A stretch of DNA of 64,000 nucleotides, taken from contig JAGGNK010012559.1 in the NCBI GenBank assembly GCA_017590115.1, positions 2,091,236-2,155,235 of the forward strand. Direction: 5' to 3'. The notes beneath the pieces were generated by a model. That model was not told where the DNA came from, did not search any database, and worked only from the letters and a program-made list of their open reading frames with translations. The position numbers and the translations under genes are program-made. The stretch is from Montifringilla adamsi. Its lineage: Eukaryota; Chordata; Aves; Passeriformes; Passeridae. Positions 45,501 to 54,645 of the stretch are shown piece after piece (within the stretch, counting starts at the first letter, position 1; each line of letters begins with the position of its first letter).

Positions 45501-48500
45501 CAGATGCACGTGCAGGGTTTGCACTTTACCAGTCTTGTTTTGCTTATTTTCACCTCTACTGATTTTGTAAGTTGAAAGGAAACCCTGACCTAGATCGGTA
45601 CTGTTAAAAAGCAATCACCTATTTCCATGACTCAGAGACATCATGGAACTGCTGGGCATTCAGAAGTCTACTGAAATGAAAATAAAATTTCTAGCAACAG
45701 GTACGTGTTTCACCTCTTCAGAGCATCCAGCTATGACCAAGACCCCTGGAAAGCACCTGTGCATCCAAACCAGCATGAAAACCTTAATAAAACCTGAGGC
45801 AGGAGCATCATAAAACCTGAGTACCACAAGGTTAACAGCAACAAAAAAGATAAAACTACAAAAAAGAATCACTTGCAACAAGTGTCAGAGAAATGAAGGC
45901 AGAGAGTGCCCCCCTCCCACCCATCCACCACTGTCACAGCTCAGCACACAGCACTGAGGAGCTCCCATCCACTCCAGCTCACAGGAGGAGAGGCTGGTTT
46001 GCTCTGAAGCTGGTTTAGACCTGACAACAGCTGTTTTAATGCTGTTATAATCAAAACAGCTGTTTTGACGCAAGGATAATTTGGATGTTCATGGGCTCAA
46101 TCACTTCTCCCTTTCTGTCTGTGGGTTTGTGAAAATCTGAATTAGGATGGGCAGCACTGTAGGTGGAAGCAGGATGGGTGCAGTTTTTTCCCCACACACA
46201 GACCCACCCCTACCTTAATGTCAAGTTTGTGGTTGATGGCCAGGGCAGAGTGCTCCAGGGCTTTGATGACAGATGCATAGGAGTCAGAAAATTTGGTGTA
46301 TTTGCCCACCAGTGCAATGGAACATGTTTCAAGCAGACGGTCGTACCTACAGAACACCAGAACACACAGGTTATTCCAGCAGTAACGGGAGAGGGATGGG
46401 ATCACTTCCATTCTGTTCAGCTTTCCAAGGAACAAACAAGCTGTGCTCTCCTGCATGTGTCCAACAGAGCTGACGTCTTTGCAAGAGTGACCTTTTACAA
46501 TAATTATGATTTAGAAACATCAAAGCGAGATCAAAACCAGAACAATGACTGAGGAAAACAGTTGCAGAAAGCCACACATAAATTAACTCATCTCTCCTGA
46601 TGAGGAAAAGCCATTCTGAGCAGATCCAAACTGCCTTTTCAGGGAGCTGTATTAGATTCAAAGGCTGCAGTGAACTCCTAGGAGAGGATCAAAGCACAGC
46701 TTGGTGGATGTTTGTACTGCACAGCATCTTCCCACGCTGCTGCTGAGCTCCTATCAGCAGCTACACACACAGAAAGCATTTCTGCACTCCTAAGGCTGTG
46801 CTGCCTCCACTTTCAGTCCCCAGCACCTGGCAGCACAGGATTCACACAGCATTCCTGGCTACAGCCAAGAGTTTGTTTAAAGGTTCTCTCAAAATTGCTA
46901 AATACCTTCAGCCCAGCTGGTGACCAAGGGCTTTTCCCCATCAAAAGGAAATGTTATTGACAGGGCTGGCTTTTGTCAGGCACAGAAATCAAGGAAAGCA
47001 TCTAGATCTTGAAAATTAATTTCTTATAAGAACAAACATATTTAAGGCTTCAGCTGACATTCAAGCCCTTTCTGAAAAGACTCTATTCACTATTTCCCTG
47101 TGAGCATTGAGTCTACTCCTCACAAGAAAAAACCCCAGTGCCCAAGGAGTCTCAGAACAGGTACCAAAGACTTGTCTCACTCGCCTGAGAGCACTCTCAA
47201 AGATATTCTTTGACACTCCTGACATCTCCATATAGCTACAAAAGAATTTCAACACTTTGCAATGTTACTGAGAGGTTTTTTCATACAAAGGGAGGGCAGA
47301 GCTGTCCAGCTTTTAATAACTTCAAGCTGGGTTTGACTCAGACAGTATACTTCCAACATAAGATAAGGATCTCACTAAGTTTATCTCACAGGATTTTATG
47401 GAGAAAGGCTGAGGGAATTGGGGTGGTTCAGCCTGTAGAAGAAAAAGCTCCAGGCAGACTTTATGGCAGCCTTCCAGAAAGAGGATTTATGAGAAATATG
47501 GGGACAAGACTTTTTAGTAGGGTCTGTTGTGCCTGGACAAGTGGTGATGGTTTTGATCTAAAAGAGGGGAGATTTAGGCTAGATCTAAGGATGAAACTTT
47601 GTACAATGAGAGTGGTGAGGCACTGGCACAGGCTGCCTACAGCAGCTGTGGATTCCCCACCCTGGAAACATTCAAAGTTTGGGTGGGGCTCTGAGCAAAA
47701 GGCAAAAAACAATGTGAGCATGTAAGAACACACATTGTCTCAAACAACCAACAGCCAAGAACAGAAACTAATCCTGAAGTGTGCTGCAGTGTGCCCAGCA
47801 GTGCAGCTCACCTGTCAGCCATCTCCTTCCACTTCATGAGCATCCTCCTGGGCTGCCTCTCGATGGGAAGGTCCAGCCTGTGCCTGAAGTAGTCCACAAC
47901 CCCCTGCTCCTCCAACAGCAGAGGAACCCGGTAGATGGAGGAGACATCATGAACACAAATGACCTGTTCATAAAATAAGGATATCATTAAAACAGCCATC
48001 CAGTGCCTGTACAATCATTTTTACTCAGATATCCAGAGTGTTCCTGTCTCTAGCAGAAAACCAAATGACCACCTAAACTTCCAGGCAATAACATTTTGAA
48101 TATTTTTGAACACATCAATAGTTTAATACTGGTTTCCTTATGCTTGAAAAAGCAATTCTTCAGCACTTCCAAGGCATTACTGCTCCCTGGAGCCCCTTGG
48201 GAAGGGCTAGAACACAGTAACCCGGCAGCAGGACAGTCAGCTGCCCAGCACTTCATGTGAGCAGCACTCAGCAAAGTTCAAAGAACACTCCAGACTCCTG
48301 TGATACAGAATCCCAAGTGAAGCTACAGTCAAACTGCCACAGGCACAGCTTCCCCTTCCCACCACTGTCCTTCCTAACCAGGGCTCCCAGTCCAATTGAA
48401 ACCCAGGGAAATCTGTGACCCCAATACAGCAATACACTTTACAGGGTGCCCCTCATCAAATTTAGGATTACACAATCATGAACAAAGAATTCTTAGATCA

Positions 48501-51500
48501 ATGAGGAAAATCTAAATCAACAGTTTAGTTCACTGGGAAAAGATGGCTCAGGACAACTGTCACCTGTCCACTAATAATGAACCTGTACTTTAAGGATCCA
48601 AGACACACTGGCAAAACTGTTTTAAATCCTCATTTCCACTGACTCAAATGAAAGTAGAGTTCAGTTCTGCACCAGTCAAACCTCCTTGGCTGCACATTTT
48701 CCTCTTTTACCCCCAGTGCTGCTCATTTCTCAATCCAAGTGCAACAGCAGACAGAGCAACAACTACATTAAACTTCCTGGAAAGGGACAAGAGCCAACTT
48801 ATTTTGAATTCCTGGCCAACAAGAGGTAGATATTTTACTGATGACACATCAACATTATTGCCAGCAGTGCAATGCTTGAAAATGCAGGACTCAAGTTTGG
48901 TCTTGCTATAGAGCAGATTAATAAAAATTACTTGACAGAACCTGGGATTGTGAAGTTATACTCAGTCTTTCACAAAAAGACAACATTTTCAAGCTGCAGC
49001 TGGATTGGAAAGTGGTAAACTCAGCCTACACACTTTTTATTTTCCAAGGTCCACCTTAGAATGTGTTACAAGTCTCAGTATAGAAAAAATCATGCAAACA
49101 TAGAATTTGTGCATATCACAACCTTGAAGTGAAGCACTGCTTCTCCCAAACATCAAACACTTCAACCTCTCTGTGAAATTTCTCCTCAAGAATTCTTGGG
49201 CAGAAGAATAATATTGTGAAAAGAGCAGAAGCACAGTCATACATCCTTTACAACTATTTTCAGGTAATCTTTTCACCTCTAAACACTGGAAAATCTCATT
49301 CTTCTATGTTCACATCAGGAATGTGGAGCTATAATTAAGGTCAAAGCAGTGATTCAGAAATCACCTTGGATACCACAGAATTCTCTAAGTTTACACCAAT
49401 CACCTTACAAGAAAACCTGGGTGCTGGCACAAAAAGAATTGGTTTAGCAACAGGTCCATGTGTCAGGAAGGGAGGTAAGACAAAGCAGCAAATGAATTAT
49501 GCAGCTACCAAAACAGAGCTAGAACTGCTGCACTAGACAAAACTCCCCCCAGCATCTGACAAACAGCTCCAGTATTCACTGCAAGGAAGCACAGACAGCA
49601 ATCCTCACCTGTTCTGGTTCAACATGACAGAACATGGAAATCTTTTCTTTTACTGAGGTATCCAGTGGAGTGGAGCACCTGCAAACAATCTAACAGAGCA
49701 GCAACATCAGGGTTGTGATGCAAACAGAAACACTCAGGCATTCATAAAACAAACCTCTAAAAAGAGCTGTCTTTGTGCAGCCTCTGTGATTTGAGAAAAA
49801 AACCCCACAACTCCATTTCTTTTCCTTATTTATCACCACTATACAAGAGCTCTCAAATAAAGCATTACTTAGACAAGACTGCTGCTGCAACATGCCAGAT
49901 TTTTACATGTAAAGCTGTGCTACACAAAGCTTACCAGATCTGGAGAGAGCCCAAGGCCCCTGAGCTCACGAACACTGTTCTGGGTGGGTTTGGTCTTCTG
50001 CTCCCCTGTCGAGCTTGGCTGGTCAGAGAAGAGCAGTGGGTGCATCAGATTGTGATAAGCAGCAATGATTCAGCAGCTTAATCAGGACTCTCAGACATCT
50101 GATAAAAACTCTGGCTCAATTCTTGGACAATTCACATGAACCTCATGTAGCCCATTTTAATCCCCAGGACTGAGAGCAACAACAGGAACCCAAGTTCCAA
50201 TCTGTCCACTGGAGTGCAGGAAGGAGAGGGACAGAGAGCCTAAGATTTATCCACTGCTCCCTCCTAACACCTAATGTTCTGTATTTCTGATTTTTCTCTA
50301 TAAATCACCTGGCCTGCACAGAAGGGGAAAAGGGGAGAAGAGAACAAAGACTGATCTGCATTCCATTATTATCAATTTGCTCTGCCAAATCCAGTTCTGT
50401 CTGGCACAAGGAATGCTCATGCTGCATTTCTGCAACTCCCAAGCCTTTATTACACATTTACACCCATTGAAAAGTTCCTGTTTCATTCCTGTACAACTTT
50501 TTAAATACATAAGCATATAATCTCTGCATTTCTGCCAAAAGTTTACATATACACAGCAATACAAAAGCACCAGCACTTAGAGATACAGCATTTCAAAAAC
50601 AGCTATTTAGGAAATTTTGCACTGAGGAAGCCTCTGCCCACCAGTAAGTTTTGGGTCCTTACCTGGGGAACCAGACTGACATGAATGTTACAGAAATTCT
50701 CTCTTTTGGCTTTGAACTGGAACTGGCGGAAGGCCTCGATGAAAGGCATGCTCTCGATGTCACCGACGGTGCCCCCGAGCTGGCAACACACAGACACTGG
50801 GAGTTACAGTTACTGCCAAAACCTGGTGAAGGTGTACACTAAAGACATGAAAACACACATAACAATCTACTCCAGGTACTGCTCCACCTTCATCATTTCC
50901 TCATAAATCGAAAAGCCACAAGAAAAACAGCTTCCCCTATGGGCAGCACCTCTCCAGAGACATCAGCTTGACCCCTATTTTCTCTTCAGAGAAAAGACTT
51001 CAATGTGAAAATTATGATTTATGAACATTAGGTGGCACTGAGAAGCAAAATTTCTGTTAAGTTTTCGGAGCTATATAGAGTGGACACATGCAGGAACAGA
51101 TGCAAGACTCTACCTGGAGCCTCCCAGGCCCTGTCAGACAGTGCCTCCTCAGTACTCGAGATCTGGGCTCGTGATCCTGGCACACAAACTGGCACCCAGG
51201 CTGCAGGCAGAGTCCAAGCCACCCTGACCTGGGCTCTGTGACAAGCTGCCTCTCCTGTGTTAGCATATCCCAGCAGCCAGCTCAGCAGTGTGAGAGCCCT
51301 CACCCTGCTCTGCCTCCTTCTGGCAGCAGAATGTTCCATAAACACCCTGAGAACTGCCTCCACTGCCTTGTGCCATTCCCTGCTGCATGTCTGCGCTTGA
51401 ACTGGTCACTTGGAGGAGGAAAGACAACTGTACCTAGAGGGGAATTTACCTCCCCTCCCTCCATCCACCAAGGGAGAAGAGGGCACAGCACAATTAACTC

Positions 51501-53414
51501 AGACCGGCATATTGAGTTACAAGAGCTAAAAAAATTCATTCTGTAGGTTAATTCATAGAATATCCTAAGCTGGAAGGGACCTGCTGAGTGCAGCCCCTGG
51601 CTCTACACAAAGCCCCCAACAACCCCACCCTGGGCATCCCTGGAGCTCTGGCAGCCTCGGGGCCGTGCCCATTCCCTGGGGAGCCTGGGCAGTGCCAGCA
51701 CCCTCTGGGGGAAGAACCTTGCCCTGATCTGCAGCCCGAATCTCCCCTGACACAGCTCCAGCTGCTCCCTGGGGTCCTGTGGGGCTGTCCCTCATGAGGC
51801 AGCTGCAGGCTGCAATTGAAAAGATTAGAGTAAGTGAAGTTAACACGGGGAATTTTTAACCCATTCAATAACATGCAAAGTTGAACATTTCTGTAAAGAA
51901 AAATGCAAAATATGCGTATAGATCAGTTTACTGCATACAGGAAACAAAACTACCTACTTTTTAAAAGTTACAAACCTCAATCACACAAACTTGGGGCTCG
52001 ATGCCATCTTCATCCACAGGAATCCGTGCCTGCCTCATTACCCATTCCTGTATGGCATCTGTGATGTGGGGAACAACTGGAAAGGAAACCCAGGCAAGGG
52101 TTAAAGCCCCCACACATTTCTCCCTCTTAACTCATTAGAGAGCAAATTACTGACAATCACTAACCAGTGCTTCTCATAGGGCTTGAGCAGGATATTTTGT
52201 CTTTAAAGAACTATGCATTTTGAAGTGATTATTCTTGGCTGTTATTTTCAAGGGCCTTGGCAGGAAATTGAACCCTGCCTTAATTTAAACACATGTAAGC
52301 AACATTTCCTTTAAGCTGAAAGATTCAAGCACAAACTGTTCTTTGCTCTAAATAGAGAAAGTTACTCTGTTTTTAACTGTCTGTAAAAGTCCTAATGTCA
52401 ACCAGCTGTGGAGAGTAGTTAAAAAGGGAAGGGAGACTAACCTGATACTCACAAATCCTTTGGGTTTTCTAATAACATGAGTTAACAAAAGCATTTACCA
52501 TTTTAACCAGCTAACAAACAATCCCAAAGTGTATTGGTCTGAAGTCTGTTCACATTTATCACTGGGTACATTAGACAGCTGGACCCAAGTCCAGCACAGT
52601 CCAAACACAAGCAGGATGGTGCAGAGGTTCAAGCAAAGACGAAAGCCAAAAGCATCCAGCCAGGACTGAAATACAGAATTCACTTCTAGCAGCCTAGGCC
52701 AGGACAATCTTTCAGTGAAGAAATTCCCAATATCCAGGAAAGAAGTTTTGCATCACCTTGGACAGTTTTGCCAAGATAATCTCCCTTCCTCTCCTTGTTA
52801 ATGACATACTGGTAGATCTTCCCCGTGGTCAGGTTGTTGTCTTTGGTGAGTCGGATATCGAGGAAGCGCTCGTAGTTCCCGAGGTCCAGGTCCACTTCCC
52901 CTCCATCATCCAGCACAAACACCTCCCCTGCAGGCACACAAACAGGCACAGGGGCACGTGTCGGGCACGCGAAAGAATTCAGCGTAAGGAAAACTCCTTC
53001 CCCGACTGGCACAGCAAGCTGAGGAGCGGCGAACACAGCTAAGAGCCTTTATCACCGAGAGGAGCAGCGCACTGGGACCGAAGCCCTCAGGGCAGCAGCA
53101 CGAACAGGCAGAGCACATCGGTGCTGCGGGCACAGCAGCCCCAGCAGCGCTGGCAGGCTGAGCAGCGGGCACAGGGCCCCGCACAAAGGAGATGATTCAC
53201 GGCAAGCCAAGGCAGCCCCGACACCGAGCCCGCCCGCGGCGCGCTCACCGTGCTCGTACGGGGAGAAGGTGCCGGCGTCGATGTTGATGTAGGGGTCGAT
53301 CTTGATGGAGGTGACATGCAGCCCGCAGGACTTGAGGATGGTGCCGATGCTGCTGGCGATGATGCCCTTGCCGATGCCCGAGATCACGCCGCCCGTGACC
53401 AGGATGTACTTCAT
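39486..53414 (-). CDS. CTPS1: CTPS1, CTP synthase 1 (complete, 17 coding exons)
   Basis: Cytosolic glutamine-hydrolysing CTP synthase: UTP + ATP + glutamine to CTP + ADP + phosphate + glutamate, the last step of de novo CTP synthesis. In humans it is needed for lymphocyte proliferation. The exons total 1776 bases, 591 residues plus stop, the same length as the human enzyme, with all phases matching. The N-terminal synthase domain (about 1-280) carries the P-loop [10 protein letters not shown] at residues 8-17. The C-terminal class I glutamine amidotransferase domain (about 300-560) carries PGGFGVRG, the nucleophile Cys399 in GVCLGMQ, and His526 and Glu528 in QYHPEF. His355, needed for filament formation, is present in RYHEAWQ. 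The Ser-rich tail [10 protein letters not shown], phosphorylated in human, is kept. The start codon at 53412-53414 was chosen because MKYILVTGG is the family N-terminus. Confidence 0.98.
39571..40625 (-). other. last CTPS1 intron with 92-base tandem duplication
   Basis: A 1055-base intron between coding exons 16 and 17. The only notable content is the tandem duplication at 39951-40132 and an A-rich run near 40220. Confidence 0.8.
39951..40132 (+). repeat. 92-base tandem duplication (2 copies)
   Basis: Units at 39951-40042 and 40043-40132, nearly identical across AGTACCAAATGGTTGTTATT and GTGCCAAAGGGAATTGCAG; mainly a small indel near GTGAGGAGAAC distinguishes them. Confidence 0.92.
40626..40770 (-). 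CDS. CTPS1: CTPS1 coding exon 16: catalytic His and Glu
   Basis: 145 bases, phase 1 in, phase 2 out. [20 protein letters not shown] holds His526 and Glu528 of the glutaminase triad. It ends [10 protein letters not shown] at donor GTGGG. Confidence 0.97.
41046..41142 (-). CDS. CTPS1: CTPS1 coding exon 15
   Basis: 97 bases, phase 0 in, phase 1 out: [20 protein letters not shown] followed by [12 protein letters not shown]. The acceptor follows GATTTTCTAG and the donor is GTGAG. Confidence 0.95.
41227..41282 (-). CDS. CTPS1: CTPS1 coding exon 14 (56 bases)
   Basis: Phase 1 in, phase 0 out, encoding [18 protein letters not shown] after the split Arg codon. Only 84 bases of intron separate it from exon 15. 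Confidence 0.95.
41512..41608 (-). CDS. CTPS1: CTPS1 coding exon 13
   Basis: 97 bases, phase 0 in, phase 1 out: [19 protein letters not shown] then [13 protein letters not shown]. The acceptor follows CTTTCCACAG and the donor is GTAAG. Confidence 0.96.
41609..42331 (-). other. CTPS1 intron with CR1 fragment
   Basis: A 723-base intron between coding exons 12 and 13, with a CR1 3' end in CTPS1 sense at 42112-42275. Confidence 0.8.
42112..42275 (-). mobile_element. CR1 LINE 3' end, antisense to the window, sense to CTPS1
   Basis: GTTGGAAGGGACCTTAAAGC, GCCATGGCAGGGACACCTCC and GGGATCCAGGGGCAGCCAC mark a CR1 tail in a CTPS1 intron. Confidence 0.92.
42332..42375 (-). CDS. CTPS1: CTPS1 coding exon 12 (44 bases)
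   Basis: Very short exon, phase 1 in, phase 0 out, encoding [15 protein letters not shown]. The acceptor follows CGTTGCAG and the donor is GTGAG. The fit to the family and the closed phases support it despite its size. Confidence 0.94.
43157..43219 (-). CDS. CTPS1: CTPS1 coding exon 11: catalytic cysteine
   Basis: 63 bases, phase 1 at both ends. [20 protein letters not shown] contains the nucleophilic Cys399 of the glutaminase site. The acceptor follows CCTTCCACAG and the donor is GTAATG. Confidence 0.96.
43756..43850 (-). CDS. CTPS1: CTPS1 coding exon 10
   Basis: 95 bases, phase 2 in, phase 1 out. It encodes [20 protein letters not shown] and ends [13 protein letters not shown] is the glutamine-binding and oxyanion loop of the amidotransferase domain. 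Confidence 0.97.
44673..44761 (-). CDS. CTPS1: CTPS1 coding exon 9
   Basis: 89 bases, phase 0 in, phase 2 out: [20 protein letters not shown] then EAWQKLCGA. Includes His355, which in human CTPS1 is needed for filament assembly. Confidence 0.95.
46214..46346 (-). CDS. CTPS1: CTPS1 coding exon 8
   Basis: 133 bases, phase 2 in, phase 0 out. [20 protein letters not shown] opens the glutaminase domain. The acceptor follows GTTCTGTAG and the donor is GTAGG. Confidence 0.96.
46347..47811 (-). other. CTPS1 intron with CR1 fragment
   Basis: A 1465-base intron between coding exons 7 and 8. A CR1 fragment lies at 47399-47690, opposite to the gene. Nothing else recognised. Confidence 0.75.
47399..47690 (+). 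mobile_element. CR1 LINE fragment, sense
   Basis: Diverged copy with GGAGAAAGGCTGAGGGAATT, GAGTGGTGAGGCACTGGCAC and CACCCTGGAAACATTCAAAG. It lacks the extreme 3' end. Confidence 0.8.
47812..47963 (-). CDS. CTPS1: CTPS1 coding exon 7
   Basis: 152 bases, phase 0 in, phase 2 out, from [20 protein letters not shown] to KWKEMAD. This is the end of the synthase domain and the start of the linker to the glutaminase domain. Confidence 0.96.
47964..49608 (-). other. CTPS1 intron, AT-rich, no feature seen
   Basis: A 1645-base AT-rich intron between coding exons 6 and 7. No repeat family, RNA gene or exon recognised. Confidence 0.65.
49609..49689 (-). CDS. CTPS1: CTPS1 coding exon 6
   Basis: 81 bases, phase 0, 27 residues: [18 protein letters not shown] followed by MFCHVEPEQ. 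The acceptor follows CTCTGTTAG and the donor is GTGAG. Confidence 0.95.
49935..50018 (-). CDS. CTPS1: CTPS1 coding exon 5
   Basis: 84 bases, phase 0, 28 residues, from [16 protein letters not shown] to LGLSPDL. The [12 protein letters not shown] segment is conserved in CTP synthases and contributes to the UTP/CTP-binding region. Confidence 0.96.
50663..50779 (-). CDS. CTPS1: CTPS1 coding exon 4
   Basis: 117 bases, phase 0, 39 residues. It starts [20 protein letters not shown], a signature of the synthase domain, and ends HVSLVPQ at donor GTAAG. Confidence 0.97.
51552..51790 (-). mobile_element. CR1 LINE 3' end, antisense, young-looking subfamily
   Basis: TCATAGAATATCCTAAGC end followed by a body almost identical to 12407-12482 (for example GGCAGCCTCGGGGCCGTGCC). 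Confidence 0.92.
51976..52076 (-). CDS. CTPS1: CTPS1 coding exon 3
   Basis: 101 bases, phase 1 in, phase 0 out. It encodes [20 protein letters not shown] and ends PQVCVIE. The acceptor follows CCTTTCCAG and the donor is GTTTG. Confidence 0.96.
52077..52756 (-). other. CTPS1 intron 2 (coding) with CR1 shard near the donor
   Basis: A 680-base intron. A 47-base CR1-like shard at 52692-52738 lies 18 bases inside the 5' splice site of coding exon 2. The rest is unremarkable. Confidence 0.7.
52692..52738 (-). mobile_element. CR1-like shard beside CTPS1 coding exon 2
   Basis: CTAGGCCAGGACAATCTTTC and GAAGAAATTCCCAATATCC closely match part of the CR1 copy at 54080-54122. Confidence 0.65.
52757..52927 (-). 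CDS. CTPS1: CTPS1 coding exon 2
   Basis: 171 bases, phase 1 at both ends; the acceptor follows GTGTGCCTGCAG and the donor is GTGATG. It encodes [20 protein letters not shown] followed by the [13 protein letters not shown] segment of the synthase domain. Confidence 0.97.
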
Positions 53415-53935
53415 CTGCCCCGCGCCTGGACGCCACAGACACCGGCACCGCCTCAGCGCGGGCTCCGCGAGGGGAACGCGCCCCGGGCGCTGACATTCCC
53501 GACAGCGCCCCGCAGGCCGTTCCCCGCCCGCCGCTGAGGGCCGGTGCCTGCCCGCTCCTCCCGCCACAGATTCCCGCCACCGCCGCGCGCCGCCCGTGTG
53601 GCCCCCGCCGCCAGGCCCGCGGGGTCCGCGTGGTCCCGCTCTGCCGCCCGCCCGCTCCCCCCCCCAGCGCTGCCCGGATGGTCCCGCCCGGCGGACAGCG
53701 CGCGCGCGGGGGGAGCGGGCGGGAGGTGCGGAGCGCGCGCGGCGCCGCTCCCGGCCGGCTCGGCTGGGAACCGCATGAGGCCCAGCTGCACTCTGCGCCT
53801 GCGCGGGGCGGGGCGGAAAGAGGGCGGGCCCAGAGCATGAGGGTGAGGGCGTGGCCGGAGCCGGGATAGCCCCGCCCTCAGCCCCGCCCCGCCCCCCTCA
53901 TCGCCTCATGGAGGCGGGAGCGGTCGTGGGGTCGC
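53225..53935 (-). promoter_or_regulatory. CTPS1: CpG island and probable CTPS1 promoter
   Basis: About 0.7 kb of very GC- and CpG-rich sequence spanning CTPS1 coding exon 1 and its upstream flank, in sharp contrast to the CR1-derived DNA that begins at 53936. It contains GC boxes (for example 53805-53816, and the CCCGCCC clusters near 53870-53897) and an NRF-1-like site TGCGCCTGCGC at 53794-53804. No TATA box is evident, as usual for housekeeping genes. The transcription start site cannot be placed from sequence alone. Confidence 0.8.
53249..53414 (-). CDS. CTPS1: CTPS1 coding exon 1: start codon and P-loop
   Basis: Begins [17 protein letters not shown] and ends in SPYEHG; phase 1 out, donor GTGAG. 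It carries the ATP-binding loop and the [12 protein letters not shown] magnesium and nucleotide segment. It lies inside the CpG island. The frame stays open upstream of this ATG. Confidence 0.96.
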
Positions 53936-54296
53936 GGTATGAACTGGGCTGGAAAAGACCTTTACGGTCATCCAGTCCAACATATGATCTAACACCTCCT
54001 CATCGTGTCCCCAAGTGCCACATCCACTCCTTTCTTGAAGACTTTCAGGGATGGGGCCTCCAAAGCTGCCCTGAGCAGTCTAGGCCAGGACAATCTTTGA
54101 GTCAAGAAATTCCCAAAATCCACCCTGAGCCTGCCCTGGCCCAGCCTGAGGCCGTTCCCTCTCCTCCTGTCCCTGTTCCCTGGAGCACAGCCCGACCCCC
54201 CCGGCTGTCCCCTCCTGTCAGGAGTTGTGCAGAGCCACAAGGTCCCCCCTGATCCCCCTTTTCTCCAGGCTGAGCCCCTTCCCAGCTCCCTCATCT
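53936..54296 (-). mobile_element. CR1 LINE fragment, antisense, at the CpG island edge
   Basis: About 360 bases: AAGTGCCACATCCACTCC, CCTGCCCTGGCCCAGCCTGA and CCTTTTCTCCAGGCTGAGCC. It begins immediately upstream of the CTPS1 promoter region. Confidence 0.9.
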
Positions 54297-54622
54297 GCGC
54301 CTGAGGTGGATTCTGTCACTGTTGGTCTCATTTTCCGCTGTCCGTTGTCCTGCCAGCACATTTCCCCATGGACATGTCCCCTAGGTGTTGATAGCTCTGT
54401 GGACAGGGAGGTCTCTTTGCCTTCCCGTGGGCTGGGCTGTCCCCTCGCTCCTGGCGCAGGGTGACCCTGCACTGGGGTGCACAGACGTGCAGTGGGCCTG
54501 CTGCCCTCTTGGAGGAAGCATTTGCTTTCAGAATTACCTGGCCATGCTGATTTGCTCCTCCAAGAAGGACTCTTCCTGTTTTCTGCTGTCCTACGAGTGG
54601 CTCCTAAGTGGGAAATTAAAAC

Positions 54623-54645
54623 AAAAAAAAAAAAAAAAAAAAAAA
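54623..54645 (+). repeat. poly(A) tract, 23 A
   Basis: Uninterrupted A run preceded by ATTAAA at 54615-54620. Could be a simple repeat or the tail of a retrocopied sequence. Confidence 0.8.

Larger units (their letters stand above)
42376..46213 (-). other. four CTPS1 introns, no notable content
   Basis: The introns at 42376-43156, 43220-43755, 43851-44672 and 44762-46213 flank coding exons 9 to 11. I recognise no repeat, RNA gene or extra exon in them. Confidence 0.65.
50019..51975 (-). other. CTPS1 introns flanking exon 4
   Basis: The intron at 50019-50662 shows nothing. The intron at 50780-51975 contains a CR1 3' end at 51552-51790 in gene sense. Confidence 0.7.

Noticed and set aside
53245..53838. 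Long frames on both strands of the CpG island
   Set aside because: High GC removes stop codons; apart from the real CTPS1 frame they are shadows with Arg/Pro/Ala-rich translations.
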